A stretch of DNA of 38,512 nucleotides from Microcystis aeruginosa Ma_MB_S_20031200_S102 (lineage in GTDB: Bacteria; Cyanobacteriota; Cyanobacteriia; Cyanobacteriales; Microcystaceae). Shown here piece after piece: positions 26,878 through 35,343 of the stretch. The position numbers were made by a program, and so were the translations under genes. The stretch is from NCBI GenBank assembly GCA_007095845.1, contig SFBI01000219.1, forward strand, positions 1 to 38,512. The letters are read 5' to 3'. The notes beneath the pieces were generated by a model that did no database searches, was not told the origin of the DNA, and saw only the letters and a program-made list of their open reading frames with translations. Position 1 is the stretch's first letter. Every line of letters starts with the position of its first letter.

Positions 26878-27126
26878 TTATCTCCATACTTTCACCCGCA
26901 TTATATCAAAATGATAATCATAGCTCCAAACAGGTAGATATAATTCGATTGAGATGATAGCAGTCAAAGCATCAACAATAGTAATAGTTTGATCAGGAAA
27001 TTATTTAGCTTTTGCTATGACCGCGAAATACTGATCTTCTGTCAGATTGATCAGATTAGCAGATTCTAAGCAATTTTGTGTGAAATGAGTGGCTTGTTCA
27101 AATCCTAATCTATATAGAAGCAAGCT
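26878..27126 (-). pseudogene. Decayed PIN-domain toxin (C-terminal half)
   Basis: On the minus strand the frame reads YRLGFEQATHFTQNCLESAN, then LINLTEDQYFAVIAKAK, a TAA stop (27001-27003), then FPDQTIVTVDALTAIISIE and LPVWSYDYHFDIMRVKVWR. The pattern (VTVDALTAI, PVWSYDYHFD) is that of the C-terminal half of a VapC-like PIN toxin. There is an internal stop and no N-terminal half. The sequence beyond the 5' end (27139 on) is inserted repeat DNA. Confidence 0.75.
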
Positions 27127-27135
27127 CTAAATTCG

Positions 27136-27255
27136 GCTCTCTTCGGTTTGGTGGGTAAAATGTATTCTAAGGTACAGTCCTGCTGGCGAGCGAGTGGAGG
27201 GAACCATAAAGACACAAAGGACACAAAGATTGATCGATCATATTGTAAGTTAAAC
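27136..27255. repeat. Dispersed repeat A, copy 2
   Basis: This copy matches 10431-10551 from GCTCTCTTCGGTTTGGTGGG to AAGTTAAACT. A near-complete 27-bp unit (AACCATAAAGACACAAAGG then ACACAAAG) lies inside it at about 27202-27228, linking this family to the island repeats. Confidence 0.75.
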
Positions 27256-27272
27256 TTATCACACAGAACCTA

Positions 27273-27373
27273 AGTACCTAAGCAAAATTAATTACACACT
27301 TCGATGAAGCTATTGCCTCTTGCCTCTTGCCTCTTGCCTATCTTCACTGGGAAATTTATTTTGCATGACTACT
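27273..27373. mobile_element. MITE-like element A, copy 2 (inverted)
   Basis: This is the reverse complement of 24340-24434 with an internal difference of several bases. The ends are AGTACCTAAGCAAAATTAAT and, on the other side, ATTTTGCATGACTACT. TA flanks both ends. Confidence 0.85.
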
Positions 27374-27394
27374 TAGAAGAGCCTAAATTCGGCT

Positions 27395-27565
27395 AAAACA
27401 GCGTCATGATTGATGGATGTGTCAGTATAGCCACTTCCTTTGGGTGTGGGAGATAAGTGAAAAGATTTTTTCAGTTTGGATAAATAGCCTTTCGCTATTA
27501 AAAATGATTCTATATTTGAAATATGCTAATTTAGAGGATTATCACGATCGCATCTAGTCAGTACC
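27395..27565. other. sipA upstream region with a possible gene remnant
   Basis: On the minus strand an open stretch reads KSFHLSPTPKGSGYTDTS and INHDAVLAEFR without a visible ATG, so it may be a fragment of an unrecognised gene. On the plus strand the sipA promoter must lie here; a TATGCTAAT box at about 27522-27530 is a candidate -10. Confidence 0.35.
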
Positions 27566-27778
27566 ATGAGTGAAATTAGCATCGGGGGAAAAGTACGTCT
27601 GATTGCCATTCCCCCTTACCTGAAAACCGCCGATCCTATGCCTATGTTAAGGCCGCCGGAGCTACTCAATATCGACGATATCGGCACGGTGATCGATCGC
27701 CGGCCGGGGGGTTATTGGGGTGTAAAATTCGATCGAGGCTCATTTCTGCTCGATAGCAAATATTTAGAAGCTATTTAA
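27566..27778 (+). CDS. sipA: SipA, NblS-interacting regulatory protein (DUF3148)
   Basis: This 70-residue protein matches SipA over its full length, with the hallmark segments VRLIAIPPYLKTADPMPMLR, DDIGTVIDRRPGGYWGVKF and LLDSKYLEAI. In other cyanobacteria SipA binds the histidine kinase NblS and affects signalling to RpaB, the regulator that binds HLR1 sites of photosynthesis genes under changing light. The protein has the SH3-like beta-barrel expected for the family. It is monocistronic here, with a glycosyltransferase gene downstream. Confidence 0.87.
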   Translation: MSEISIGGKVRLIAIPPYLKTADPMPMLRPPELLNIDDIGTVIDRRPGGYWGVKFDRGSFLLDSKYLEAI

Positions 27779-27844
27779 ACCAGTTAAGTGCATCACGGTC
27801 AAGACAACTTTGATAAATCACAAGCAAATCTAACGAGTTAATTT

Positions 27845-28795
27845 ATGTCTAATACTTTTCTATCGATCGTTATCCCGATGCGCGAGGGATTTGGCGAACA
27901 TTGGCTAGGAGAATTATTGAAAGTCAAGGGAGATATAGAATTTATTTTAGTTCATCCTCCTGGGGTCAAACCTTCGCCGGTGAATGATCCACGCATGAAA
28001 CAGATTGTCTGTGCTTTACGAGGTGAAATTATTCAAAGAAGTACAGGATTTTTAAATGCCAGAGGCACTTATATTCTCACAATCAATTGCGATGAATATT
28101 TACACCCTGAGATCGTCACCTTAGTTAAAGACTATTTTGAACGCTTCCCCAATAGTTGGGTATTGCGATTAGCCAGATGTGAATTTCCCTACGGTGAACG
28201 AGAAAAATTAGAGAGTCCTTGGCCAACAATTCCCGATGTAAAAAGTTTAGCTATCTGTAGCAGAAGAGAAAATAATAGTAACTTATTTAAAGAGAATACT
28301 TATTTATTAGAAGCACCGATCGCTCCTTTAGATAATCCTTTTAATCCTAGTGCCTTGATCGGGAAACGTCGAGATCAAAAGGGTCCTCACCTGGAAAACT
28401 TTGATAAAAAAGTTTGGAAAAACGAACTGGTGCAACCAGCAATTAAAGAGATTACTGCTTCCATGAGTGTCACTGGTCCGATTAAATATATTCCCTTTTG
28501 GTGTTTAGATAGATTACTAGGTTTATATATTCAGGCCAAGTTTTTTGAGCAAGGTAAAACTATCGGTCATTGGCTGCCAGAAATAGCCGAACAACTGCGG
28601 ATTGAAGATAATCCTCCTGAGTATAAAAGAACTAAACGTTTTTACTTTATTGCCGAGGTGATTCTCCTGAAAAATTTCCCTAAATACGGTTATCTTTGGA
28701 ATTTAATTCTCGCTCAAGCGACGGAAGTACCCGGACGAGCTATCGATTCCCTAAAACGAAAATTATTGCCAGAAAAACCTTCTATATCCAAGTGA
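27845..28795 (+). CDS. Glycosyltransferase family 2-like protein
   Basis: This 316-residue protein begins like a GT-A fold enzyme (FLSIVIPMREGFGEHWLGEL) and contains GFLNARGTYILTINCDEYLHP, with a DxD-like N-C-D element that could bind a nucleotide sugar and metal. The C-terminal half is less typical. The sugar and acceptor are unknown. Its 3' end overlaps the convergent ATP-grasp gene by 14 bases. Confidence 0.65.
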   Translation: MSNTFLSIVIPMREGFGEHWLGELLKVKGDIEFILVHPPGVKPSPVNDPRMKQIVCALRGEIIQRSTGFLNARGTYILTINCDEYLHPEIVTLVKDYFERFPNSWVLRLARCEFPYGEREKLESPWPTIPDVKSLAICSRRENNSNLFKENTYLLEAPIAPLDNPFNPSALIGKRRDQKGPHLENFDKKVWKNELVQPAIKEITASMSVTGPIKYIPFWCLDRLLGLYIQAKFFEQGKTIGHWLPEIAEQLRIEDNPPEYKRTKRFYFIAEVILLKNFPKYGYLWNLILAQATEVPGRAIDSLKRKLLPEKPSISK

Positions 28796-30380
28796 TCGGT
28801 AATCCAGAATAATAACCTAAATTTATGGAACTAGGCTCTGTTTCCCAATCTAAAACCTGTTCCACACGCTGATAAATTGCCGCCGCTTCCTCACTAGAAT
28901 TACCGATACAAGTTAACCCTAATTTACCAAATTCTGACAGCGCACCCATGAGATGAAAAACTGTTCCCGTTTTACTGCTACTATCAAAATGCAAGCGATG
29001 TTTAGCAATAATATCCATTAAATCATCGGGAAGTAAACCTTTGTATTGAGGTTTGTGGAGATTATCGGAGGCAATATAGTATTTTTCCTGGTGAGGTTGA
29101 CTGAAAAATGATCCAGTTTTTCGATCGTATTCACCATTAGTTAAAAGCTTCAAAGTCATAAAAGGATGGGTAGTTCCTCCTTTTCGCAGATTAATTTCGA
29201 TCGCCTGTAAATCCCAGACTAAAGTTTCTGGATTTTTGACAGCGACGAAATCAACTCCATAGCGTTCAATTGCTCCCTTTGCTGCCAGAATTTTCCCTAT
29301 TTTTAGTCCTAATTCCTGTAATTGTAGGCGATAATTTTCATCGGCAGGAAAATGACAACCTAGATAAATTTGACCATCGGGACCCCCTAAAATTTGATCG
29401 TGAGTGGAAAGAATCTTCACTTCTCCCGTGGGTGTAATATAACCTTGCACACTCGGCGATCGCTTTTCTTCTCCTTCAATAAAAGCTTCGACAATTCCCC
29501 CTAATTCAGCAATTTTGCCAGAAAAACTATCCCAATTTTCATCGCTTGCTTGAAAACTCATCTTGTCTAATAGTTGGGACAAGAGATTGATTCTCTCGCT
29601 TAAATCTAGACTGTTACTATCCACAATTTCTCCTAAAGGACGTAAATCTAAAACCGCATTTCCTTCTCCCGATAACCCCTCATTTAACTTCACTACCATG
29701 CGTTTTAATTGCGGTTGACGGAACCACAAATTAGCGGCTTCATATAACAAATCCTTGACCGTATTTACCTGTAAACTACCGTCAGGATGGGGAATATTGC
29801 CTTGACTAAAAATCTCGCGACTGCCACTTTTAGAACCCCAATACAATAAATCTGGACTACAGGCAAATAAAGGAATATCTAATTGTAAAGACAATTCTCG
29901 CTCTAAATTAGTAGAATTAAAACAAACCATGTAAGCACGATCTCGACGCAACGCTTGCCGGATTCTTGCTACTAAGCGCGGTCTTTCCAGAATTTTTTGG
30001 GTTAAAGGTTGAAAAGAGTTATCGTGAGTTGTCAGTAATAACAGACGATTATTAGCATGGGAAAAAGGAATCCCCGGCAACAATTGCAGGTAATAATCAA
30101 TCACCATCCGCGCCAATGGCTGCGCTGTTACATAGATTAAACGAGTTTTCGGGTGTCGCAACCGAATCAGAGAAAATAATAATCTTTCTTCGTAATGTAA
30201 AAAACCCGCCACTTTTTGACCGACTCTCTGATCGATACTAAAAGAAGGGACAACTAGAATATCATAATCGCATTCATCCGATTCGGGAACGTTTTCTCCC
30301 TGCCAAATCTCTTTTAATTTTTCTTGTAATTCTTGATACCGCAGCCGCTTTTCTAGTATCAAATCTCTATCTAACAGCAT
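28782..30380 (-). CDS. ATP-grasp ligase, PGM1-related type
   Basis: This protein of about 532 residues has ATP-grasp features: an ATP-binding Lys segment (MVVKLNEGLSGEGNAVL), GPDGQIYLGCHFPADENY, and YGVDFVAVKNPE then LQAIEINLRKGG near the end. It resembles the peptide-ligase (PGM1-related) group, which joins a carboxylate to an amine with ATP. The substrate is unknown. ATG at 30378-30380 was chosen because AGAGGTGG lies eight bases upstream. An ATG at 30494 would start directly at the psaJ terminator, without room for a ribosome site. Confidence 0.75.
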   Translation of the reverse strand: MLLDRDLILEKRLRYQELQEKLKEIWQGENVPESDECDYDILVVPSFSIDQRVGQKVAGFLHYEERLLFSLIRLRHPKTRLIYVTAQPLARMVIDYYLQLLPGIPFSHANNRLLLLTTHDNSFQPLTQKILERPRLVARIRQALRRDRAYMVCFNSTNLERELSLQLDIPLFACSPDLLYWGSKSGSREIFSQGNIPHPDGSLQVNTVKDLLYEAANLWFRQPQLKRMVVKLNEGLSGEGNAVLDLRPLGEIVDSNSLDLSERINLLSQLLDKMSFQASDENWDSFSGKIAELGGIVEAFIEGEEKRSPSVQGYITPTGEVKILSTHDQILGGPDGQIYLGCHFPADENYRLQLQELGLKIGKILAAKGAIERYGVDFVAVKNPETLVWDLQAIEINLRKGGTTHPFMTLKLLTNGEYDRKTGSFFSQPHQEKYYIASDNLHKPQYKGLLPDDLMDIIAKHRLHFDSSSKTGTVFHLMGALSEFGKLGLTCIGNSSEEAAAIYQRVEQVLDWETEPSSINLGYYSGLPITWI

Positions 30381-30496
30381 GGTTTGTCCCACCTCTGTGG
30401 TTGCAGATACCTGTATCTTATCGATTTTGAGAGCCTGTCGTCTCCAGTGCCTTTCTTTTCTTAATATTCCCCCAATCCCTGGGATCATTGCCATTA

Positions 30497-30528
30497 AAAA
30501 GGGATACAGTGGACTCTGTATCCCTTTT
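30497..30528 (-). terminator. Terminator of the psaFJ unit
   Basis: A perfect 13-bp stem, AAAAGGGATACAG with CTGTATCCCTTTT, encloses a six-base loop. It starts about 20 bases after the psaJ stop. The A/T-rich edges supply the terminal T-run on the minus strand. Confidence 0.9.
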
Positions 30529-30546
30529 AATCACCTGAGATTGGCT

Positions 30547-30675
30547 TTAACCTAGCGGGTGGAATAAGAGATCGGGATAAAAGCGATTAAATTCGATTAA
30601 AATCCCGGCAGTGAAAGTCAGCAGCGCCATAATTAACACGGGTGCGGACGAGAGAAATTTAGTAAGTCCTTCCAT
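30547..30675 (-). CDS. psaJ: Photosystem I subunit PsaJ
   Basis: This 42-residue protein reads [38 protein letters not shown] and HPLG. One membrane helix and the conserved ending [11 protein letters not shown] identify PsaJ, a small photosystem I subunit next to PsaF at the periphery of the complex. It follows psaF by 45 bases on the same strand, the usual cyanobacterial order, and a terminator follows. Confidence 0.96.
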   Translation of the reverse strand: MEGLTKFLSSAPVLIMALLTFTAGILIEFNRFYPDLLFHPLG

Positions 30676-30720
30676 CTGAGTTCTCCTAGGGAATAAAAAG
30701 TCAAGGGTTTGACACAAAAA

Positions 30721-31215
30721 TTAACGAGGGGAAACGGTGATTTCCGAATCCTTAACGGTTAATTTACCGGAAGTGGCTTCTTGTAAAGCCGCCAAGGGCC
30801 AGAGAAACCCCGTTAACATTTTGCTGAGAGCGAGGGGAACATCGATGATGATTTCCTTCATTTCGGCATCTTTGCTGTCGCGCACGGCGATTAAATAGGC
30901 CCGACCAACCCAACCGATCCAACCGGTAATGTACAGGAATAGGATGCTAGGGATAAAGAAATCGCCCATGTGGTCCCAACGACCATCAACAATTAGGTGG
31001 GGATAGCCTTCTGGTCCACAGAGAGCTTGGGAGTAGGTTTGAGCGCGTTTGGCTCCCGATTCGGGGTCAGGAGTGGTGTTGCGGAAACTCTTCGCTTTTT
31101 GTAGGAAAGCGGGATTTTCGCTACAAGGGGTCAGATTGGACAAATCAGCCGACGCTGGAGCGGCAAAGGTGAACCAGAGGGATAGCACCAGGGCCAGAGC
31201 GAACAATTTTCGCAT
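30721..31215 (-). CDS. psaF: Photosystem I subunit III, PsaF
   Basis: This 164-residue protein is full-length PsaF. A signal peptide ([23 protein letters not shown]) sends the N-terminal part to the thylakoid lumen. The mature part starts with [18 protein letters not shown] and has two conserved cysteines. A membrane helix ([20 protein letters not shown]) and a C-terminal half helix follow. PsaF helps dock plastocyanin or cytochrome c6 and binds chlorophyll with PsaJ. It is first in psaFJ. Confidence 0.98.
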   Translation of the reverse strand: MRKLFALALVLSLWFTFAAPASADLSNLTPCSENPAFLQKAKSFRNTTPDPESGAKRAQTYSQALCGPEGYPHLIVDGRWDHMGDFFIPSILFLYITGWIGWVGRAYLIAVRDSKDAEMKEIIIDVPLALSKMLTGFLWPLAALQEATSGKLTVKDSEITVSPR

Positions 31216-31347
31216 AAATTGTTTCCTTTTGTTACGAAATATGAAGTTCTTTGTTCAAAAAGCGAACAATTTGATCGTACACGGAAAAAATCTTACTCCG
31301 ATGAGGGGTACGAGTAAAGTTTCTATTACAAAACTATACGCAAAGCT
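31216..31347 (-). promoter_or_regulatory. psaF upstream region
   Basis: This 132-base gap lies between yjbQ and psaF and should hold the psaFJ promoter. Only a weak HLR1-like pair was seen, ATTACA-AAAC-TATACG at 31325-31340, matching nine of twelve core positions. It is too weak to rely on alone. Confidence 0.35.
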
Positions 31348-31767
31348 TCAGACCCCGGTGATATGAACCACCACTTGTCTTTGGTGACGACTCTGACGGT
31401 GTTCCCAGAGATAGATACCTTGCCAGATGCCTAAAACTAATTTACCCCTAGCGATCGGGATTTGTTCCGATGTCCGGGTTAGGACCGAGCGAATGTGAGC
31501 GGGCATATCGTCTGGCCCTTCGGTAGAGTGATAGTAGAGACTGCTATCTTCTGGGACTAACTTGGCGAAGAAATTGGCCAAATCGGTGAGAACATCGGGA
31601 TCGGCATTTTCTTGGATCAGCAAAGAAGCGGAGGTGTGACAGACAAATATACTGCATAATCCCGTCGTTATGCCCGATTCAGCCACGATCGCTTCTATGG
31701 GGGCAGTGAGACGATGGAAATTCTTGGGACTGGTGGTAATCGTCAGGGATTTTTGATATTGACGCAT
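31348..31767 (-). CDS. yjbQ: YjbQ family protein (UPF0047)
   Basis: This 139-residue protein matches the YjbQ family (LCSIFVCHTSASLLIQENAD, YYHSTEGPDDMPAHIRSVL, LVLGIWQGIYLWEHR). The HTSASL and GPDDMPAH segments hold the conserved polar residues. Family members show weak thiamine-phosphate synthase activity, but the real role is unclear. It follows cobA by ten bases on the same strand and is likely co-transcribed with it. Confidence 0.85.
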   Translation of the reverse strand: MRQYQKSLTITTSPKNFHRLTAPIEAIVAESGITTGLCSIFVCHTSASLLIQENADPDVLTDLANFFAKLVPEDSSLYYHSTEGPDDMPAHIRSVLTRTSEQIPIARGKLVLGIWQGIYLWEHRQSRHQRQVVVHITGV

Positions 31768-31777
31768 GGCAACCGAA

Positions 31778-32578
31778 TCAGAGAGAAATGGGAGTGGGGG
31801 GGATTGTCCTGGAGAGCAAAGGTTGTCCCGCTTGTAAGAGATCGTGAAGGTTCACCACTGCCCCGATAACAGCGATCGCAGGGGCTTCAAAGCCAGTGGC
31901 TTCGATCTGGTCCATAATCGTGCTGAAAGTACCGATTAACTGCTGTTGTTGCGATGTTGTTCCCCAGCGAATCAGGGCGATCGGCGTTTCTGGACTTCTG
32001 CCCGCTTTGGTTAACTCGCCGATAATATAGGGTAAATTATGCACACCCATGTAAACAACAATTGTTTCCGCACCATGGGCGATCGCTGACCAGTTAACCT
32101 GGGGACGATATTTACCCGCCATCTCGTGGCCGGTGACGAAAGTAACGGAGGAACTATAATTGCGATGGGTGAGGGGAATACCAGCGTAGGCAGGCACGGC
32201 AATTCCTGAAGTGATCCCCGGCACGATCTCGACGCTAATTCCGGCCGCGATCAGATCGAGCATTTCTTCACCCCCGCGACCGAAAACAAAGGGATCACCC
32301 CCCTTGAGACGAACAACCACGGCATTAGTCTGGGCCTTTTGGATCAGTAAAGCGGTGATTTCCTCCTGTACCAGAGAATGACGACCGCGACGCTTACCCC
32401 CATGGATTTGTTCGGCCCGGGGGTTAATCATGGCTAGAATCGAGGGGCTGACTAGGGCATCATAGAGGACAACATCGGCATTCTCTAGGAGAACTTTTGC
32501 TTTTAAGGTCAACAAACCGGGATCCCCGGGACCCGCACCGACGAGATAGACCTTACCGCAACTTTCTGATTGATTCAT
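31778..32578 (-). CDS. cobA: Uroporphyrinogen-III C-methyltransferase
   Basis: This 266-residue protein is an S-adenosylmethionine-dependent methyltransferase that makes precorrin-2 from uroporphyrinogen III, the branch to sirohaem and cobalamin. The motifs VYLVGAGPGDPGLLTLKAK, VVRLKGGDPFVFGRGGEE and AYAGIPLTHRNYSSS are conserved. Length is typical. It lies upstream of yjbQ on the minus strand. Whether it serves sirohaem or B12 synthesis cannot be told from here. Confidence 0.92.
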   Translation of the reverse strand: MNQSESCGKVYLVGAGPGDPGLLTLKAKVLLENADVVLYDALVSPSILAMINPRAEQIHGGKRRGRHSLVQEEITALLIQKAQTNAVVVRLKGGDPFVFGRGGEEMLDLIAAGISVEIVPGITSGIAVPAYAGIPLTHRNYSSSVTFVTGHEMAGKYRPQVNWSAIAHGAETIVVYMGVHNLPYIIGELTKAGRSPETPIALIRWGTTSQQQQLIGTFSTIMDQIEATGFEAPAIAVIGAVVNLHDLLQAGQPLLSRTIPPTPISL

Positions 32579-32784
32579 AGATACTGGGGAGAAAATTCTT
32601 GCTTCGATCGAATGCGCTTGATCCCTACTTTATTGTGATTGGGGCAAAATTTGGTATTTTTGGCTACAGTCACTCGGCGATCATGCGCTTTCTTCATGAA
32701 GAATTATGATCTTAACATTACTTAACCTTTCATCTAGCGATCGCTCTGATCCTAAATCCCGTTTAACAGATATGGGGGAGTGGA
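32579..32784. other. Upstream region of cobA
   Basis: No gene is visible. The cobA promoter should lie here on the minus strand. No cobalamin riboswitch was recognised. Confidence 0.35.
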
Positions 32785-32862
32785 AAGTGGGGGGAAGGGA
32801 GCGGGTTTTTCCAGTGGGATTGGGGCTTAATCATGCTATTAAAAACCGATTCAGTATAACGG
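32785..32862. repeat. Long direct repeat C, copy 1
   Basis: About 78 bases, from a G-rich part through GCGGGTTTTT to TCATGCTATTAAAAACCGAT and GTATAACGG, recur nearly identically at 37229-37306. The two copies then diverge at once after GTATAACGG. They bracket the methylase, endonuclease and RelE-like genes. Confidence 0.85.
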
Positions 32863-32936
32863 CTAAGATAAGCGGCGGCAGATAACCTTTGCCCCCGAAT
32901 CGGCTTTAGTCCGTCCGCTGCCGTGACGTGTTATAC
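32854..32936. other. Inverted-repeat structure with GTATAAC/GTTATAC ends
   Basis: GTATAAC at 32854-32860 and GTTATAC at 32930-32936 are perfect complements. Inside, CGGCAG pairs with CTGCCG, but the arms are of unequal length. The overall form recalls an integron attC site, though the match is weak for this copy. Confidence 0.35.
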
Positions 32937-32986
32937 AGCTTGAGTAACGTCAGAGTGCATGAGGCTCTTCATGATTGCACAACATC

Positions 32987-33027
32987 TTATAAGGTTATAC
33001 AATTTAGATCGAAGTCAAACCTTATAA
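32987..33027 (+). promoter_or_regulatory. Operator-like inverted repeat at the methylase start
   Basis: A perfect 10-bp inverted repeat, TTATAAGGTT at 32987-32996 and AACCTTATAA at 33018-33027, encloses 21 bases. The second arm ends four bases before the ATG. A possible -35 (TTGCAC, 32975-32980) and -10 (TATACA, 32996-33001) place the first arm within the promoter. The methylase carries its own HTH domain, so self-repression is plausible. Confidence 0.65.
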
Positions 33028-33031
33028 AAAC

Positions 33032-35332
33032 ATGAAAGAGCAGAAGCAGTTTTTTACGGTTAGCGAGGCCGCTGATTTACTGGGTGTAACGACAACGACA
33101 CTCAGGAACTGGGACAAGGCAGGTAAGCTTAAGCCATCTAGAGATCCAATAAATAGCTATCGCCTCTACCGAGCAGAGGATATAACTTGTTTACTCCAAG
33201 AGCGACGTTTTGGGACAACAATATCTGAAAATGTTCTACAAATTCCCCTCTTTAATGAGGAAAGAGCCAAAAGATCTGATGAAGAAAAGAAAGAGAAATC
33301 GATCACACTAGATTTACGATCACTACGTTTTCTAACGAGACAAATGAATGCTGCCTTTAGAGATTCTATGGGGGGTGGGTTACTGGAACGTTTTGAAGAG
33401 ATAACGAAGATTTTATACTCAAAACTTTACATGGAAAAAATCGAAATAGACGATCCAAAACAAGTATCTAAATTTTCCATTAAAGATTTTTCTTCATTTG
33501 ACGACATATATGAAAAAATCAAAGAAATTTATCAAGACGCTATCAGCTATTTTCCGAAAGAATTGCTCAATGGTCACAGTTCCCTTGGGGAGGACAAAAT
33601 TGCGATTGCTAAGGTATGTAGACTACTGTGGAATATTAAACTTTCCGAAGTTGAAGCTGATATTAAAGGCTTCATGTATGAAGAACTAGTTAGAAATACT
33701 TTTGAGAAAACTGACCATCAACAATTTTTCACACCTAGAACAGTTGTTGAATTTATGGTTGGTTTAGTTTCTGCTATGACATCTTCGACAGAAGATACAA
33801 TATATATTTGTGATCCTGCTTGTGGTAGTGGCGGCTTTCTAATTGAAACATTCAAGTCAATAAACCTAAATCAGAAGATTATAGGTTTTGAAATTGATAA
33901 ACGAATGGCATGGGTTGCACAAATGAATACCATAATGCATGGGGGGAGCATTAATACGATTCACTACCTAAATGATGGTGGTTCTCTTGGCTACAATGAC
34001 AAGCTAAATGAACTCATACCAGAGAGTGGTTTTGATGTAGTAATTACTAACCCTCCGTTTGGCAGTGATTTTTCAGACGAGACTGCACTATTTACCTACG
34101 AACTTGGAAGAGGAAAAGCATCAAGGAGGCGTGGAGTTCTATTCATAGAACGCTGCATCAAGTGGTTGAAAAGTGGAAGTGGACGATTGGCAATAGTTGT
34201 AGATGACAGTATTTTAAACGGAAAAACAAATCATGATACTCGTGATTTGATCTTCAGATATTGCATAATTGAAGCTGTAATTAGCTTGCCAGAAGTTACA
34301 TTTAAACCATATGCATCTGTCAAAACATCAATTCTATTCCTCAGAAAACGCAGCAAGTCTAAAACAGAAGCCCAACCTTCTATCTTCATGGCCGAAGTCA
34401 AAGAAGTTGGTCGAAAGGCAAATGGCGATTCTAATTTTCGTCATGATGACAAAGGAAACCTAGTGCTAAATAATGAACTGCCAATCATAATTAATGCTTG
34501 GAATTCTTTCAAAAAAGAGGGAGAAAATTCTATAAGAAGTTTATCTCCAAAAGTCTTTGTCTGTCCGGCAGAACGTTTTTATAGTAAGTCTAATCAACTT
34601 ATTGTAGATAGGCTTGACGTTGGGTATCATCATCCTTCTAGATCTATAGCAGAAAGAACTCTAAAGCGTTCAAAATATCCAACACCTAAGCTTGCAGAAC
34701 TAGTCGTTGAGCGTAATATATCTGTAGTACCTGACAAAGCAGATCCTTATGATCTATGGCGTTATATTGGTTTGGCAGATATTTCATCAAGAACTGGTGA
34801 ATATGTTGTCTCTGAAGTTTTTGGAAATCAGATAAAAAGCAATGTCAAGTTATTCAAGGGCGGAGATATTCTATTTTCAAAGCTCCGTCCAGAATTGAGG
34901 AAATGTATTTTATTAGAAGCCTTGGAAGAAGATGGATATGCTTCGTCTGAATGCTTTGTTTTTCGGACAATTTCCACTTCTAGTAATGACAATCACCTAA
35001 AGGATAAAATTAGCTATGGAGCATTGATCGATCAATTTGAAGTAGATAATGAATATTTGGCAATACTCTTGAGAAGTGACATAGTTTATGGTCAGCTAGT
35101 TTATCAAATTTCTGGTACAGGTAGACCTCGAGTCAACCGATCAGCAGTTTTAGGGGCTAGAATTCCTTTGCCACCTTTAGCCGTACAACGTGAAATAGTA
35201 ACTGCACATAAGATCGCACATCAAAGTTACCTAGAGAGCCAAAGACGTAGTGAGGATGAACTTCAACGGGGCATTAATTTTTTAGATTCAGCCTTTAGTT
35301 TTTCATCCGAAAAGCTTTGCCCATCTGACTGA
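33032..35332 (+). CDS. Fusion: MerR-like HTH, N6-adenine methylase and half HsdS
   Basis: This 766-residue protein joins three parts. Residues 1-60 form a MerR-like HTH (FFTVSEAADLLGVTTTTLRN, then WDKAGKL). Residues about 90-510 form an HsdM-type methylase with QFFTPRTVVE, motif I DPACGSGGF (261-269) and motif IV NPPF (340-343). The rest is a single target-recognition domain of HsdS type (DLWRYIGLADISSRTGE, GTGRPRVNRSAVLGARIPLP). It should methylate adenine in a specific site and control its own promoter. A putative endonuclease gene lies tail-to-tail 11 bases away. Type I enzymes normally use a separate two-domain HsdS; this resembles a compact variant. Confidence 0.85.
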   Translation: MKEQKQFFTVSEAADLLGVTTTTLRNWDKAGKLKPSRDPINSYRLYRAEDITCLLQERRFGTTISENVLQIPLFNEERAKRSDEEKKEKSITLDLRSLRFLTRQMNAAFRDSMGGGLLERFEEITKILYSKLYMEKIEIDDPKQVSKFSIKDFSSFDDIYEKIKEIYQDAISYFPKELLNGHSSLGEDKIAIAKVCRLLWNIKLSEVEADIKGFMYEELVRNTFEKTDHQQFFTPRTVVEFMVGLVSAMTSSTEDTIYICDPACGSGGFLIETFKSINLNQKIIGFEIDKRMAWVAQMNTIMHGGSINTIHYLNDGGSLGYNDKLNELIPESGFDVVITNPPFGSDFSDETALFTYELGRGKASRRRGVLFIERCIKWLKSGSGRLAIVVDDSILNGKTNHDTRDLIFRYCIIEAVISLPEVTFKPYASVKTSILFLRKRSKSKTEAQPSIFMAEVKEVGRKANGDSNFRHDDKGNLVLNNELPIIINAWNSFKKEGENSIRSLSPKVFVCPAERFYSKSNQLIVDRLDVGYHHPSRSIAERTLKRSKYPTPKLAELVVERNISVVPDKADPYDLWRYIGLADISSRTGEYVVSEVFGNQIKSNVKLFKGGDILFSKLRPELRKCILLEALEEDGYASSECFVFRTISTSSNDNHLKDKISYGALIDQFEVDNEYLAILLRSDIVYGQLVYQISGTGRPRVNRSAVLGARIPLPPLAVQREIVTAHKIAHQSYLESQRRSEDELQRGINFLDSAFSFSSEKLCPSD

Positions 35333-35343
35333 CAATTCAAACT

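Larger units (their letters stand above)
27127..27394. mobile_element. Nested repeat insertion flanked by 12-bp direct repeats
   Basis: CTAAATTCGGCT occurs at 27127-27138 and at 27383-27394. About 244 bases lie between the copies, holding dispersed repeat A copy 2 and MITE-like element A copy 2. The direct repeats could be a target-site duplication or the ends of a deletion-prone duplication. Confidence 0.6.
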
